From: Phoronis australis
Taxonomy: Eukaryota > Phoronida > Phoronidae
DNA: 64,000 bases
Reading direction: 5' to 3'
Assembly (NCBI GenBank): GCA_002633005.1
Contig: NMRA01000144.1
Span: 479,545-543,544, forward strand
Position numbers and translations under genes: made by a program. The first letter of the stretch is position 1; each line of letters starts with the position of its first letter. This document shows positions 25,901 to 34,832 of the stretch, piece by piece. The notes below the pieces were generated by a model that ran no database searches, was not told the origin of the DNA, and saw nothing but the letters and a program-made list of their open reading frames with translations.

Positions 25901-27536
25901 TGGAATTAAATTCTTGGATGACTTGCTTTTTGGTCCTGAGAGGCTGTTTGAAGTTTACTGTTTTTGCTCCCTCTAGTGAAAATATTGAAAACAATGATCA
26001 TTGCTTGTATCTGAGCTGTATGTGATGCACTTCATTCAATGGCCTGCGTTGCCCTTGTCTCAAATTAATTGTGAACTTGTCTTATGTTATAGCCAACTTA
26101 TTTGCTCACCTCCAGAAAGAACACTCAGACACCATAAAGAACCTTGCCAATACTACCTCAGCTGATGGAGAGGTATATATTTAAGCGCTCTTCAAATTAG
26201 AGGTACATTCATATTCGTAGTCACTTAACGTTGCCGTTACGTTGGCACATTCTCTTCTGCTCACTTTGTTTTCTTCCTGTGGTCTGCTTCTTGTTCGGAA
26301 CTGTCTGTTGCACTTCTGTGGATGACGCTTTCATTTTAAAGAATTCTCAACTAAAGGAGTTTGTTTTACATCGTACACACTATTATAGTACCATTTGACC
26401 TTGAAATGTGTAAAATCATGATGTTCAAGTGTTGTAAAACCAGTTTTGTTTCAAGTTGGAAACCCCCGGCCCCCAATTATACGCTTTACTCACAGTTACA
26501 GTTTATTGTCAGCTTTGTCGGATGTTTTAGATGCCTGTTTTAATCATCAGGTCATTTTGAAACAAGGCAAACACCCATCACGACCTACTTTGTGATGCCT
26601 TTTCCATTTAAAGTATGCCAGGACTTACTTTTAAGGTGATAGAAACAATATAAATACGCTATTTTTCGGAATTTACATTCTTGGGCTTACTATCAGAAAT
26701 TTCCCGATACTTTGTAAATTGTTGTATCTGGAGGAGTACTGTGTTTAATGTAAAAATGCCACAGTTAAAAAGGCACTTGTCATGATTGTTACATAGTAAA
26801 GTCACTGGATGGCTCGCTGTCAACCTGTCAACTATGTCAGTGATACAATGATACTGATAAAACAAGTATGTGTGTTTTATGTATAAAATGGAAATTATCA
26901 CATATCTGTAAACATTTACGTGACCAGTCCTATTATCTCTGTATGTCGAACAAGCACAAGTTAGATTTTAGCTTAATTCTGGCAAACTTCCACGATGTGG
27001 TTGTTCTAGTTTGTGCACGTGGCCCAACAGATAAGTCAGATTTCACCTCACTCATGTGACATCTCTTGGTTCAGTTGGATACTATACTTTCTGCAAGCTC
27101 TACTGTGGCATCAGTTGGTTTGCTTTCAAATGTCATGCTGCTTGTTTAAACTTCAAGGTCATTGCATAGTAATGGAAACTAACCCAGTTGAAGAATCTAA
27201 CCCTTATGAAATCTATGTATCAAGTTATAAATAATTATGTGATGTTCTTTGCATAAATTACTAATCGCCATTTTTCTTGGGATTTCCAATTTTTGTACAT
27301 TGAAAATGTGTATTAAAGTGAATGTGCTGTACTGTCTTTTTTATTTTCCACCCTAGCCTACGTTGATGGAAGGTCTGGGACTGAGACTTGTGGAACATGC
27401 TGTTAAAAACAGATTTTTGTGCACGGGTTATGAATGTAATGAGGAGCGGGTACAAGTGGATACCAAAGATATCAAGACTGAGGCATTTGATGATTCAACA
27501 GTACCTGATACTGATGAGGATACAAAAGGGGAATAG
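7909..27536 (+). CDS. RREB1: RREB1-like C2H2 zinc-finger transcription factor, 16 coding exons
   Basis: Joining 7909-7948, 8827-8894, 10426-10527, 11596-11688, 12421-12637, 15076-15636, 15865-16367, 16992-18219, 18636-18807, 19647-20202, 20939-21067, 21557-21629, 22903-23046, 24948-25118, 26093-26172 and 27357-27536 gives 4,317 nt: 1,438 residues plus stop, with every junction in phase. It has about 15 C2H2 or C2HC fingers. RREB1 assignment rests on finger order and linkers: the three N-terminal fingers ending SLDRH..VHSGERPF and [11 protein letters not shown]; the FRTPRGL finger; the SSRKFP-----WCE linker; an [12 protein letters not shown] stretch before a PPFS motif; then the ECTKCGEAF and VCRTCG fingers. 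Human RREB1 is somewhat longer (about 1,690 residues). The family binds Ras-responsive DNA elements and acts as a nuclear activator or repressor. The start at 7909 has A at -3 and begins MSRRKQ; an in-frame ATG at 7696 exists but lies in unlikely sequence. No exon shows an internal stop; the very C-terminus may be frame-broken. Confidence 0.92.
8827..8894 (+). CDS. RREB1: RREB1-like exon 2: acidic segment
   Basis: Acceptor CGCAG, phase 1 in, phase 0 out at GTACGT. Encodes [20 protein letters not shown] and a few more residues. The acidic, serine-containing run suggests CK2-type phosphorylation; no folded domain is seen. Confidence 0.8.
9240..10310. repeat. Diverged tandem array, ~130-135 bp unit, about 8 units
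   Basis: Intron 2 of the zinc-finger gene holds recurring motifs at roughly 130-bp spacing: a 'C(C/T)TAGTGGCAATTTT' or 'CTGGTGGCCACTT' block near 9340, 9490, 9620, 9740, 9870, 10030, 10155 and 10290. Each is followed by 'GTTCCTTGATGGTTTTTCA' and 'TTTCTGTT-AGG-GAC'. Copies are strongly diverged. Related single units lie at about 14870-15050, 24485-24560 and 25790-25985. Confidence 0.6.
10426..10527 (+). CDS. RREB1: RREB1-like exon 3: Ser-rich segment
   Basis: Acceptor TTTCCAG, donor GTGACA, phase 0 at both ends, 34 codons. Encodes [20 protein letters not shown] followed by [14 protein letters not shown]. Low complexity and polar, no domain. Symmetric phase means it could be skipped without a frameshift. 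Confidence 0.7.
11596..11688 (+). CDS. RREB1: RREB1-like exon 4: basic, NLS-like
   Basis: Acceptor TTTTTTACAG, donor GTGTGT, phase 0 at both ends, 31 codons. Contains KRPF and KKTRK, which could serve as a nuclear localisation signal. Symmetric phase makes it another possible cassette exon. Confidence 0.75.
12421..12637 (+). CDS. RREB1: RREB1-like exon 5: zinc fingers 1 and 2
   Basis: Acceptor CTCATTTCAG. Encodes finger 1 ([20 protein letters not shown], then RLH) and finger 2 ([20 protein letters not shown], then LVH). It ends in phase 1 inside the linker at GTAAAT; the linker HSG|ERPF continues in exon 6. The [17 protein letters not shown] string is a strong RREB1 hallmark. Confidence 0.93.
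14470..14815. repeat. Fold-back (long inverted repeat) element, ~105-bp arms
   Basis: The left arm (about 14472-14577, ending CTCTCAACGGAACATA) is the reverse complement of the right arm (about 14709-14814, beginning TATGTTCCGTTGAGAG), with only a few mismatches. The ~130-bp loop carries ATATTTCGAAACATACTTG and TCATTCTCAAGTGAAG, a type of sequence often seen at ends of Penelope-like retroelements; that link is a guess. It lies in intron 5 of the zinc-finger gene. Confidence 0.75.
15076..15636 (+). CDS. RREB1: RREB1-like exon 6: zinc finger 3 and Ser/Thr/Pro-rich linker
   Basis: Acceptor TTTGTTACAG, phase 1. Opens with [20 protein letters not shown] followed by SRHLRMH (finger 3), completing the N-terminal cluster of three. 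The rest is a basic, Ser/Thr/Ala/Val-rich linker without domains. The donor is GTTGGG at 15637, weak at +3, but it is the only one nearby that keeps phase with exon 7 (G|CT). Confidence 0.9.
15865..16367 (+). CDS. RREB1: RREB1-like exon 7: charged linker
   Basis: Acceptor TTGAGCAG, phase 1 in, phase 0 out at GTAGCG. Encodes an acidic patch ([10 protein letters not shown]), then a strongly basic stretch ([18 protein letters not shown]) and several Ser/Arg-rich runs. No zinc finger. The overlapping frames in this exon are shadows. Confidence 0.85.
16992..18219 (+). CDS. RREB1: RREB1-like exon 8: zinc fingers 4-7 and start of 8
   Basis: Acceptor CTTCATTGCAG. Fingers: [68 protein letters not shown] (atypical H spacing) and [23 protein letters not shown]. 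The conserved RREB1 linker ([20 protein letters not shown]) lies between the second and third. A long middle part contains [10 protein letters not shown] and [12 protein letters not shown], also RREB1 features. The exon ends inside finger 8 ([13 protein letters not shown]) at the donor GTAAAC, phase 1. Confidence 0.93.
18636..18807 (+). CDS. RREB1: RREB1-like exon 9: end of finger 8, finger 9, most of 10
   Basis: Acceptor TTGTTTTCCAG, phase 1. Completes finger 8 (EHMESH), encodes finger 9 ([24 protein letters not shown]) and finger 10 ([20 protein letters not shown]). Donor GTAACT, phase 2. The spliced finger 8 has only nine residues between Cys 2 and His 1 instead of twelve, so it may not fold normally. 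Confidence 0.9.
19647..20202 (+). CDS. RREB1: RREB1-like exon 10: C2HC finger 11, finger 12, basic tail
   Basis: Acceptor ATTTCACCTCAG, phase 2. Contains [20 protein letters not shown] followed by EC (a C2HC finger) and [20 protein letters not shown] followed by MTQH. It ends in a very basic run ([14 protein letters not shown]), a candidate nuclear localisation signal. Donor GTATAA, phase 0. Confidence 0.9.
20330..20640. repeat. Interspersed repeat, copy 1 (second copy near 60000)
   Basis: The order GGCCTA, AAAAAT, a TATCTCAGAAATGGCT block, then TTCTTAA..AAAATGTT, GCATGAGGAGCTA and AGGACTT..TGATTTTT recurs at about 60018-60250. Both copies are in the same orientation and clearly diverged. 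The family is not identified. Confidence 0.6.
20939..21067 (+). CDS. RREB1: RREB1-like exon 11: first half of finger 13
   Basis: Acceptor TTTTTTTAG, donor GTAAGA, phase 0 at both ends, 43 codons. Ends with [16 protein letters not shown]. The histidines of this finger come from exon 12; the same finger is the first of the C-terminal group of RREB1. Confidence 0.88.
21557..21629 (+). CDS. RREB1: RREB1-like exon 12: second half of finger 13
   Basis: Acceptor ATCATTTCAG, phase 0. Encodes [20 protein letters not shown] then GNSFG; with exon 11 this completes a C-x2-C-x12-H-x3-H finger. The donor GTGAGA (21630) lies inside the first unit of a 52-bp tandem repeat. Reading through meets a stop at 21674-21676. 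Confidence 0.85.
21623..21825. repeat. 52-bp tandem repeat covering the exon 12 donor, ~3.8 units
   Basis: Units begin at 21623, 21675, 21726 and 21778 (AGTTTTGGTGAGATTTTACT and variants), each ending near TATGAACAGT. The first two are nearly identical; the last two are diverged. The first unit contains the last seven exon bases plus the splice donor. Confidence 0.85.
22903..23046 (+). CDS. RREB1: RREB1-like exon 13: linker
   Basis: Acceptor TCTCCTGTGCAG, phase 1 in and out, donor GTTAGT. Encodes [20 protein letters not shown] then [10 protein letters not shown], with an amphipathic Leu/Val pattern and an acidic end. No zinc finger. Symmetric phase 1-1 means it could be a cassette exon. Confidence 0.75.
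23229..23910. repeat. 292-bp duplication flanking a single n (probable assembly artefact)
   Basis: 23229-23520 and 23619-23910 are almost identical (one substitution seen, AGAGTAACG versus AGCGTAACG). The single n at 23521 sits exactly at the end of the first copy, followed by about 97 unique bases. This pattern suggests that overlapping contigs or haplotypes were joined without merging. Confidence 0.8.
24948..25118 (+). CDS. RREB1: RREB1-like exon 14: finger 14, start of 15
   Basis: Acceptor TTCGTATTGCAG, phase 1 in and out, donor GTACAC. Encodes [23 protein letters not shown] (finger 14) and the cysteine half of finger 15 ([15 protein letters not shown]). Confidence 0.9.
25534..25760. repeat. 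Short tandem repeats in intron 14
   Basis: A 17-bp unit (GTGCTCTCCAAAAGTA) occurs twice near 25538-25570. A ~33-bp unit around TTGATGGGGAATTCCACTTG occurs about three to four times between 25640 and 25755. Confidence 0.7.
26093..26172 (+). CDS. RREB1: RREB1-like exon 15: end of finger 15
   Basis: Acceptor TTATGTTATAG, phase 1; donor GTATAT, phase 0. Encodes [20 protein letters not shown] then TTSADGE. With exon 14 it gives a finger with 14 residues between Cys 2 and His 1, longer than usual. Confidence 0.82.
27357..27536 (+). CDS. RREB1: RREB1-like exon 16: C-terminus
   Basis: Acceptor TTTCCACCCTAG, phase 0. Encodes [20 protein letters not shown]...; the tail is acidic (DTDEDTKGE) and ends at TAG 27534-27536. 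The frame one base over stays open to 27702 and also looks coding-like. A single-base length change in AAAAGGGG just before the stop would extend the protein by about 56 residues. Confidence 0.75.
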   Translation, partial: PTLMEGLGLRLVEHAVKNRFLCTGYECNEERVQVDTKDIKTEAFDDSTVPDTDEDTKGE

Positions 27537-30500
27537 CTCAATAAGTGAGTGTAATTGTGAATGTCAAGACGTGAAGCCAGTGTCACACAGTGTGTCTGCG
27601 TCTCCTGCCGCTGATTATGAATTGTTTGGTGATGTCAGTGGAGCTTCAGGTGTGGACATAGTCGCTTCTTCTGATCATCTCATGTTGAAGTCATTTGTTT
27701 AATTAGCAGACTCAACTGGTGTAAGGTTACAAAGGGATTCCGGCATGTGTAGTCAAGCAGTTACTGACACCATAGGTTAAATTCTTCTGTCTTTATTATG
27801 CTGGTCTGTGCACATTTTGAAACAATCACTTCACTGTTTAATGAACAAAAGCACCCGCCCTCATCACCTACTGTGAAGTTTTTTCAAAAGCTACCCACTT
27901 ACCTGTTAGAGGTTTTTCTTGGGTCTTTTAGCAGGTTTACATTTTGGTGATAAAAGTCTGCTTTACTACCTTTCTCTTTTTTGTGTGGATCAACCAGGAA
28001 AGTTGTCAATGCCACTTTTTTACTTTCTTCATTTATGTCTTCAATCGTTAAATTTTTGAGCTTCTATAATGAATCATTGATTTCTCATTCTTTTGGTTGT
28101 CATACCAACCTGTTCACATTTGTTCATTTTATAGCAAATCGGTTTCTCTGCTAACTGTGGTTTAAGCCTAGTTTCAACTCTTAAGCCAAATATAAGGCAT
28201 CTGGTTCTCTGATAATAGGAACTTTGTGGGATATTGGTTTGTTCAGAATGTTCACCCATATTAACAAGTTGTTCTCAAACACCATTTAATGTTGCGCTGT
28301 ATTGCCACCAATGCAGGGCTTGGAATGACCAATGACGAAAAAAGACAAAAATTTTCCAGATGATGTATCGCTCCACAAATAAATAGGCTTGTGGAATAGA
28401 ATTTTTTGTGTAGTAAAATTTAAGTGAAATAAACGTTTTTGCATGAATAAAGTCAAACTAATGTTAAAAACAGGAAAAAAGGAAACTGGAAATCAAATAT
28501 AAGAGGTAATCGAAACCAGAAAAAGAGGAAATCCTCTTAAAAGAGGAAAATTCCAAGCCATGCCTGTGTCACAACTGCACACAATGCAGCATGTAGTGAA
28601 GTACGTCATACTTCTGAACACTGCCTTTGGTCTCTTTTTGACCCGAAAGATTTGCAGTACAAGACAAAAGCTTTCAGACAAAATGACCTGGATTTACCCG
28701 TTGTGACAGCTGGGCGGATGTGGAATTCAGTGTCACAGTAGTATTCCGTCATGGCTGAGAATGAAGAGTAATGAACAGGAAAGTTGGTAATGTTGCTAAG
28801 TCATTCCTTAATTAGAATTTTGCTGCTCTAATAGTTCTTACCAGTAAGTTTTGCTATTAACAGAATTGGCAGTGAAATCGGAAAGCAGCATTTTTTCCTA
28901 TCACTTTTGTCTTGTACTGTATCAAGTATCTTTCGTTTTCAATTTTAATGGCTTCACATCTTGAAAATGTGTCTTACTCACTCTCGTTTTCAGAGTAGTG
29001 TTTTAATATTGTGAATTTCCACAGTCTCCCCAAATATATGCCCGTGCTTTTAGAATCAAAATCGAAATTTTCTATGGTGTAGGGTTCCTCAAATGAACAG
29101 TGTCAACGTGTGTTAAGCAAGAACAAGTTTTTATGAGAAACAAGGCATTGTTTAGTTCAACATTTTTGCTTATGCAAAATAATTGGTAGAAGTAGATGTG
29201 TACAATAAACTCTTAACTAGACATCATTGGTCCTCACTCCATGTTGATATCTCTCATGCATTTTCCATTTACACGCTGCACTGCCCAAAGTATGCCCAGC
29301 CTTATATTTGATGTGCTAATAAGGTATAAATTTGTCATTTTTTTAATAAATACCCTGGGCTTATCTGAAATTCCTAGGAAACATTTGATTAACATTTGAT
29401 GTGCGTATTGCAGTATGCACGTTTGAAAACACCCCTTTCTAGCAAAAATGACTGATTGGAAATAAGTAATGTCTTTTTCGTAATTAGCCCACCAGTTTAA
29501 AAAATTACTTGACTGTATGTTTGATAAACCACTTGTTTTGTTAGGTGAGATAGTCCTTTGGCTTTAGTGTCTTTTTGACAGATTTCACTGCCCATACTAT
29601 GCTGTCACTGAAATTAATACAGTATACACTTGTATACCAGGAAGACAACATCTTTATAATCCTACTGTATGTTTTCATGTGTTGTCCATAAAGCGCCCTA
29701 TTTTATCTTGAACTGTTTCACTGTCACCATTTTCCTTATCTTGAGCTTGTGATGACGACTGATCTGGAAGATTCTTTTACCTCCAAACTTGACAGTACAT
29801 TAAGCTGCAATGAATAAAAATTATTGAAGTCTTCTTTTTCTCATAATTGGTGCTTGCAAAGACAATTCAGGTGAGATTTTTCTCAGAAACTATGTACCTG
29901 ATGGAAGAATAGTAGATTGTTTCGTGTCTAAATTCCAGGAGACTGGAAATGTAACAAATACCAACAAATGTCACCAAAGACAACCTCTTGGCTAGAACTT
30001 TTCAACTCCAGACTACAGTGCTTTCCAAATTAAAAGAGTACAGCATTTCCAAGTTAAGACCAATGATTGCAGATATCAATCTATTCTGTTGTTAAGGATT
30101 ACTGCAGCATGACTGGCAGGCCAATTATCTACCATGGTTCAGAGTTACTAAAATTAAAGGGAACTACTTTCATTGACAGGCACTAGAGAACTGAAACCAA
30201 TCCATCTGTTTTGGCTGATTTTATTGCATTTCCTCTGGTACAAACCATTCTAATGTAACTTCACAAGGAATTCATTTTCAAAAGCCAAACATTTGCTGGT
30301 TTGTATCCACAATGTATTCATTTATTGTAGCCAATAGTTTATTGCCATTAATTCGTGGCAAATGTAGTAATTGCTCTACTGTACACAAAAGGAACTTTCG
30401 TCACTGTCCTGGTTAACAGTCATCTTGAGGACTGTGGTTCTTGTGCAAATCTATTGAACAAGTACAAAGTGCTGTGAAATGGCACAAGTGTCTAATGTAT

Positions 30501-31105
30501 ACAGTAGGGTCTTCTTGTGGAAGGAGGCCTACTCTGGTGTCACGTTTATTGGAATCTGCTACACTTCCAGTGTCCTGAAATTTGTTGTCAAATGTCCTTC
30601 TCTCAGGTTTATTGTTCTAGCCTAAATATGGATTGTATTGTCTTTGTATTAGAAGCAGCAATTTTGTGGAAGAGTTCGCCTCAACGATTTTTATCAGCTG
30701 CATCTTTTAAGATGTGTACTGCCAGATTTGATCCTTATTCAGTCACTGGCCTCAAATTACCCAGACCTGCCCTCTACAGCTCATGAAACTATAAACAGGT
30801 TTATATGAAGTAAAATATTGTGCTTTATGACCACCCTGTATGTACTGGAAGATGTATGCCAAAGGCACCAAATCATCAAATTGCAGTTTCTATTAATGTT
30901 GGCTGATATTTGCTGCATATTGATTTTATAATTTCTTATTGTGTGTATTATTTACATTATTCAATTAATTTGGTTCATTTGTTATTAAGTGTCACAAGTT
31001 TGAAATGGCAAGAAATAAATTATGTTCAATGTGACATTTGAAAGGAGTTTGTGGTCTATTTTGATGAATAGAACAGTTTATAACTTATGATGGCAGACAT
31101 ATTTC
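27537..31105. other. 3' region of the zinc-finger gene and convergent intergenic sequence
   Basis: No recognisable protein. It holds the probable 3' UTR of the zinc-finger gene, polyadenylation signals at 28378-28451, a purine-rich stretch near 28455-28560, and the 3' region of the minus-strand GT31 gene (TTTATT, i.e. AATAAA on the minus strand, at 30608-30613). The open frame at 30517-30786 has no recognisable features. Confidence 0.5.
28378..28451 (+). terminator. Cluster of three AATAAA polyadenylation signals
   Basis: AATAAA occurs at 28378-28383, 28428-28433 and 28446-28451, 0.84-0.92 kb past the zinc-finger stop codon. A plausible end of the transcript; further signals exist downstream (about 29206 and 29813). 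Confidence 0.4.
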
Positions 31106-32184
31106 TCACAGTTGTGTTGGACAGGTTTTCTGACGTGATTCAAAGCTCATTTTCGTTCCTGTTTGGTTTTGACACCCTTGAGACTTGAGAACGTCCCACA
31201 AAAGTCTAAAGCACTCTTCTGGCAAGTAATGTAATGTTAATAGGCAAGAACAGTAAAATTCCTGTTTTTGATCCTCTGCAACGTCGTCCAGGATCATTCG
31301 GTGGCCATAGAAACCACGCACGCTCGTATGTCCGTAACCATCGTGGTTTCCAAGTGCTCGAATGCACAAACCAATGTACACGTCTTCCAACGGAAGCAGG
31401 GGGATGTTGTTTGAAATTTGCAATATTGCCTTGGTCAGTGCATTGTCCATTACGTATCCCGTTCCGGAACAGAAGAACAAATCCGGTGAATTCGCAGCGT
31501 CTGGAAATATTTCTTTAGATACGTAGTACCGATCATAGCTATTACGACTTGGAATGAAATTGTAGCAGTCACCGAGAATCGTGCGATACGTCTGTGTGCT
31601 GTTTAATGCTGCGAGAAGGTTAGGAATATGAACGAAAACGTCGGCATCTGTTTTCAGCAAATACTGAGTGTTAGGACAATACTGTGACGCCCATCTCAAG
31701 CCCGCCAACGTTTTTAATACTAAATTGTTATATCGGTCAGGGAAGTCCAGTTGTAGAATGTCGTGGTGGTATCTTGATTCAATGGTGGCATGTCTAGCGT
31801 ATTCTTTGCTGCTGTTTGCCGTGATAAATACTGCGCGAACGTCTGGAGACCTATTTCTGTCAGTCAGTCTCAACCAGCTTTTTCGTTGCGAGATTCTGAG
31901 GTCAGTCCTCAGGACGTCACTCAAAATGAGGACAAGGAGTTTTATCCGATCCTCACCTTGTTTTCCACAGATTTCCTTTTCATTGATAATGTAGGTGAAG
32001 TTTATGTCGTTGCATCCGTCACACCACCACGCCTGTGTCTTTTCCTGACGTCTCTTACCTTTGGCTCGAGTAATTGGCTCTTTGAATCCTCTGTCGGTTT
32101 GAGAGACACTTTGGTTAACGTCGCTTTCATGGTGATTGCCGATGTCTGCTTTGTCGTTACGTATTGTTTCGGCCGTTGGATCAC
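31106..32184 (-). CDS. GT31 gene exon 2: catalytic domain
   Basis: Acceptor (minus strand) AATGTTTCAG|GTGATCC, phase 1. Covers the stem and the whole catalytic domain, ending CPTQL-stop. All domain landmarks (RKSWL, KTDADVFV, EDVYIG) and the conserved cysteines are in this exon. Plus-strand open frames here are antisense shadows. Confidence 0.92.
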
Positions 32185-34832
32185 CTGAAACATTAAACCC
32201 CATCTTGAACAGTAACACAAGTGAATTCGCTTACTGCCACTGCTCGACCTTAGCAAGTAAATGTGCTGGCCCGCCGAGCCAGTTACTTGAATATGAGACC
32301 ACATCCACATAGGGCCTATATGTGAAAGTTTACTGGCCCGGCCGCAAATCCACTAGCCCCGGGCGGCCAGCGTGTATTTCAACCGCTGCTTACTGCAACA
32401 TAAGCATTACTAGGAGCTTAACAGTGTTTATAATGTCCTATTGTAATGAACGATTAGGCTTTTTGACTTAATAGTTGTGTGTCACCACGATAATCCTTGG
32501 GTCTGTTTTATTCAGACTTTCTTGGGTAGCCTGCATTATTTTGCTTAGATCCGGTCCGATTATCTACCCTTGTAACCATATACGGTATTGGCAGACGAAA
32601 AACTAGTAGGCCTATAACATCGTGTAATATAAAAAGCAATGCCAACTTCTTATTCCCTTTCTCGTAAATTGTTTCTTTGTCGAACTTTTTTGAGCTGACT
32701 CACGAGATCTCGGCGATTTCCACGACATATTTGGCAGTTCTGAGCCGACTCTACGAATGGCCGGAACCACAACATGGCGTGAGTGCCCTGGACATATGGC
32801 GCGACTGCAGTCGAAGCCTAATTGGGGTAATTGTTTTGGGATTATTTTTGAAAACGTGGATATTGGTGAATTGACCTACACGGCCTCAAGTCTTTGCGCC
32901 AATATGAACGACCTATGGGCCGTGTTAGTTTTTTGTCCTTTTTCGCTTTCAATTCCAATGGGCCCGTTGGCCCGAGTAAAGCTATCACAACGCGCCAATG
33001 AAATTTTTCATCGCCAATAACGGCGAAGGGCGCGCTCCTAAAATTATCCCTGATTGTTCACTTTGTTTCTGTATACTCGGGCGAAAGCTTTTGTTTGTAT
33101 GGCGAAATGTCTGAATTTCACCCGAGTACTGGGTGTGTGGAAGCTATTTGTATCGTGCGCTTGCGTACAATCTAGGAAGGTGGGTACTTATTACGCTCGT
33201 TCAAACCAGAGCATATATTCCGCGCTGAGCTACAGCATCGGCATATTTGCCAACTGAATCTCGGCCACCGCATGGGGCAAATTCCCGTCGCAGTATTTAA
33301 AAACATCTCGACGGCGTTTTCTTTTTTCTATCGATAACAAAAAATTATTTCGCATCAGAGTAACGTACAAGTTGAGACCGATTTCATGGCAATAGCAGGA
33401 AGAATTTCATTGGTTTACTATAATTGCTTAATTCGGGCCAACGAGCGCACGAAAACTCACAATTCCACCTAGTTTTTTCTTGACTTGTACGCATTCAGAA
33501 ACATGCAGAGCAGCTGATCAAACCAACAGTTTTAGCGATATGTTTTAGCATATTGCGAAAATGCCGATCCCAAGTGTGGATTTATCAGTTTGGTTATAGT
33601 AATTAAATTGAAGTGCAGATAGCCGTTCAGACCAATCACTAATCGCGTAACGTACTGAAGTAGCAGTCGAAATCAAGCATATTTAAATGCTATTGCCTAA
33701 AAATCGGATCGAAAAATGATAGCCATTCGACTAACGTAACCCAGAGATGTAGATGCTAAAAATTGGCCCATAGATGTGCCCTGTTGGTCAATTGATGCAT
33801 AGCTACTCTTCTCTAAAATGGTCAGTAGCTAAGAGGTCGATGAAAAATTTTTTTTCGACGGCGATTAGGCGACCAATGACGGTTTACACTGAATCACGCT
33901 AACGTTTTTAGTTGATTTCGTTGAATGCACCAAAAGAACAATTACACTATTAGAAATACTCTTAAAAGTAGCGTCAAACTTGTCTTTGCATGACGTTCAA
34001 TCTTTTGGCCTTTTGTCCAAGGTCAGGCGAAGCATCATCTCCAAAAGGCCCTACAAATGAAAGTTTTGTTTTTTTTAGTCCCTGTGGACTCCTGTCCCAT
34101 AACCATCACGGTAAGAAAAGGAAGCGTCGGTTTCTCTCTCACTTGTTACGACTCTGGGAGGGCAGTCACTAGAAACTTCAGAACGCATGTTTCAACAAGG
34201 GATTTTGAAAATGTCTCTCAAACATCTTATTCTTCCTTGGATCCCAACACCTCTTCTTTTAAACCCGGAATACCCTTTCAAGAAATTCACCCTAATGAAG
34301 TCAAACATTTCCCAAACTGGTCAGTGAGTGGGTCCTAATAAAGTGAATCTTGTGTTGGAGCCTCATTTTCGCTTATGGAAGTTGACGAGACTTACCTTCT
34401 TCGCCGTCGGAGATCTTTACGTTAATTTTATACCCCTACCGGCCTAAGACTAAGAGAGCTTTTGGCAGTAATTTTGCACCCCAACTGATAAGTACACTGG
34501 TAAAGTGAACTTCATAAAAATACACCCTTATGGTCAAAATTGTTCTCTTACGCGCGTAACGAACCCGGCACAAAAATGACTCGTGAAATTTTGTTTATAC
34601 AGTCATAGCTAGTCTACTCAGTCAAAGCCTAAGTCATAGTCTGCGTACACAAGCTATGTCATGATTCCTTACCCCGGGTGTTGACCTCACGCAGAATTGC
34701 TCGTAATCTCGACTGTTCCATTGGGCGTCCGACGTAAAAATCGGAATGGTTTCCCAGGTACCAAAGTTCGAATGAGAAGAAAAGAATCCATAGAAACAAC
34801 AGGAGTATGAAGGTTCTGTGAAAACGACTCAT
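31106..34832 (-). CDS. GT31 family glycosyltransferase (beta-1,3-galactosyltransferase-like), two exons
   Basis: Joining complement(34673-34832) and complement(31106-32184) gives 1,239 nt, 412 residues plus stop, phase 1 at the junction (G|GT). It is a type II membrane protein: short basic cytosolic tail (MSRFHR), one membrane anchor (TFILLLFLWILFFSFELWYL), stem, then the catalytic domain. GT31 landmarks: RKSWL near the domain start, DILQLDFPDRYNNLVLKTLA, a KTDADVFV motif supplying the metal-binding DxD, and LEDVYIGLC. Several N-x-S/T sites (NVS is lost by splicing; NFT, NSS, NST and NQT remain). Such enzymes add galactose or GlcNAc in beta-1,3 linkage to glycans in the Golgi; the exact donor and acceptor cannot be told from sequence. 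The catalytic exon alone has an ATG at 32218 but would lack the anchor. It faces the zinc-finger gene tail to tail. Confidence 0.88.
32185..34672. other. Intron of the GT31 gene
   Basis: 2.5 kb between the anchor exon and the catalytic exon, bounded by GT/AG on the minus strand (GTAAGG...TTTCAG). It has several small plus-strand open frames (for example 34057-34338, with a hydrophobic start) but none recognisable and none with supporting context. Confidence 0.6.
34673..34832 (-). CDS. GT31 gene exon 1: start codon and membrane anchor
   Basis: ATG at 34832-34830 (minus strand). Encodes MSRFHRTFILLLFLWILFFS... to REVNTRG, ending phase 1 at a strong donor (GTAAGG). Found by looking for a phase-1 exon with a signal anchor upstream of the catalytic exon. 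The other reading frame of this stretch is not used. Confidence 0.82.

Noticed and set aside
31234-32188. Plus-strand open frames over the GT31 catalytic exon
   Set aside because: Antisense shadows of a strongly supported minus-strand GT31 domain.
34057-34338. 93-codon plus-strand frame with a hydrophobic N-terminus
   Set aside because: Lies in the intron of the GT31 gene; looks like a signal peptide only by chance, with no recognisable domain or context.
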